Source of the DNA: an uncultured Collinsella sp.
GTDB taxonomy: Bacteria; Actinomycetota; Coriobacteriia; Coriobacteriales; Coriobacteriaceae
Assembly: GCA_900541015.1 (NCBI GenBank)
Contig: UQIB01000013.1
Span: 1-62,437 of the forward strand
Direction of reading: 5' to 3'
Length of the DNA stretch: 62,437 nt
The translations under genes and the position numbers were made by a program. This document shows positions 61,848 to 62,437 of this stretch, piece by piece; within the stretch, counting starts at the first letter, position 1, and each line of letters begins with the position of its first letter. The notes beneath the pieces are model-generated. The model did no database searches. It had not been told where the DNA came from and saw nothing but the letters and a program-made list of their open reading frames with translations.

Positions 61848-62437
61848 CGGCGTTTCTCCCTTGCATATTCGGTAGGTGTTTTTCCTGTCATCTTCTTAAA
61901 TGAAATTCCGAAATAGTGTGGATCTGAAAATCCTACTTTTTCCGCAATCTCATAATTCTTCAGAGTTGTATTCTCCAGGAGTTCCTTCGCCTTCTCCATT
62001 CTGATCCTGGTAAGTGATTCGACAAATGTTTCCCCTGTCATCTCCTTAAAAATAGTACTGAAATAGCTGGTACTGATATTCAGATAAGAACAGATACTGT
62101 TCAGACTCAGATCCGGATCCATATAATTTTTCCGGATATAATCCATAGCCATCATTCCCTGCCTCTGGCCGCTGGAACTATTCAGATCCTGAAGTGATTC
62201 AAATACTCCTTCAGCATACTCCTTCACCAATGTCACTGCTTTATCAAAGGTTTTTGCCTGAGAAACTTCTTTCAGAAGCTTCTCTCTCTGCACGATGATC
62301 TTCTCCGGGTCATCGCTGAGGGACTGACAGGTATTTCCAATGGCACGAATCACCTGCTGAAGGTAAATGCAGGCATAACTTTTCTCTACCATTGCACCTT
62401 TGATCTCTTCCTCGATCTGATCCATGGTCTCAACGAC
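61844..62437 (-). CDS. YesN-type response regulator, C-terminal part (AraC HTH)
   Basis: The frame is open to the window end, so the protein continues beyond it. The C-terminal ~100 residues are an AraC/XylS DNA-binding domain: DYIRKNYMDPDLSLNSICSYLNISTSYFSTIFKEMTG and KVGFSDPHYFGISFKKMTGKTPTEY. The preceding part is a helical linker found in YesN-like regulators; the receiver domain would lie outside. One sampled line (62041-62100) has 19 G/C of 60, far below the rest of the window. It is coupled to the truncated YesM fragment and probably controls carbohydrate uptake genes. Confidence 0.8.
   Translation of the reverse strand, partial: VVETMDQIEEEIKGAMVEKSYACIYLQQVIRAIGNTCQSLSDDPEKIIVQREKLLKEVSQAKTFDKAVTLVKEYAEGVFESLQDLNSSSGQRQGMMAMDYIRKNYMDPDLSLNSICSYLNISTSYFSTIFKEMTGETFVESLTRIRMEKAKELLENTTLKNYEIAEKVGFSDPHYFGISFKKMTGKTPTEYAREKRR

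Noticed and set aside
1..62437. tRNA or rRNA genes
   Set aside because: I saw no T-loop-like GTTCGAATC with matching acceptor stems and no rRNA segments. A covariance-model search could still find one that I missed.

Overview
The window reads as a chromosomal segment of a high-GC gut actinobacterium, most likely Collinsella or a close coriobacterium. This rests on base composition, Shine-Dalgarno-led operons, an LAQTG-type sortase signal, a lactate dehydrogenase/Etf module and recurrent intergenic palindromes. Species cannot be fixed from sequence alone. The last ~750 bases (from about 61,680) are AT-rich, encode parts of a YesM/YesN-type two-component pair typical of Firmicutes, and meet the host sequence abruptly inside a coding region. 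This is either a recent insertion or an assembly chimera.

Layout. 1-180: possible tail of an IS110-like element and a strong hairpin. 180-3260: PLP synthase pdxST divergent from a MocR/PdxR regulator. 3250-4800: a PD-(D/E)XK-like nuclease gene bracketed by two direct copies of a 119-bp repeat; a third copy is at 14394. 4900-11500: rubrerythrin, an alcohol/aldehyde dehydrogenase operon, HIRAN and metallophosphoesterase genes, and a DUF2130 coiled-coil protein. 11600-21200: Ski2-like helicase, TrmB, a methyltransferase, an XRE/DUF4097 pair, Elp3 and a spermidine-synthase-like protein. 21200-26800: a compact three-gene operon of TerB-N/TerB-C protein, BrxD-like ATPase and Lhr-like helicase. 26900-30950: a DUF554 membrane protein and a cell-surface operon with signal-peptide proteins and a sortase substrate. 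31290-34910: lactate dehydrogenase plus EtfB and a ferredoxin-fused EtfA. 34900-45230: HD protein, azlCD relic, kdgT-like permease, diguanylate cyclase, EamA transporter, purL and a cation/H+ antiporter. 52300-61200: SDR, homoserine dehydrogenase and a complete branched-chain amino acid ABC transporter with two tandem binding proteins.

The most interesting region is 45460-52330. Two direct copies (about 105 bp) of a terminator-bearing repeat bracket a lower-GC island inserted between two convergent housekeeping genes. It carries a Fic-domain protein and a tightly overlapping six-gene operon: FHA protein, SPFH protein with zinc ribbon, four-helix membrane protein, small helical protein, TIR-like protein with a conserved Glu and an RNase-HIII-like N-terminal domain, and zinc-ribbon/TPR protein. 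This looks like a repeat-delimited stress or phage-defence cassette. The TerB/BrxD/helicase operon is a second candidate. Neither function can be shown from sequence alone.
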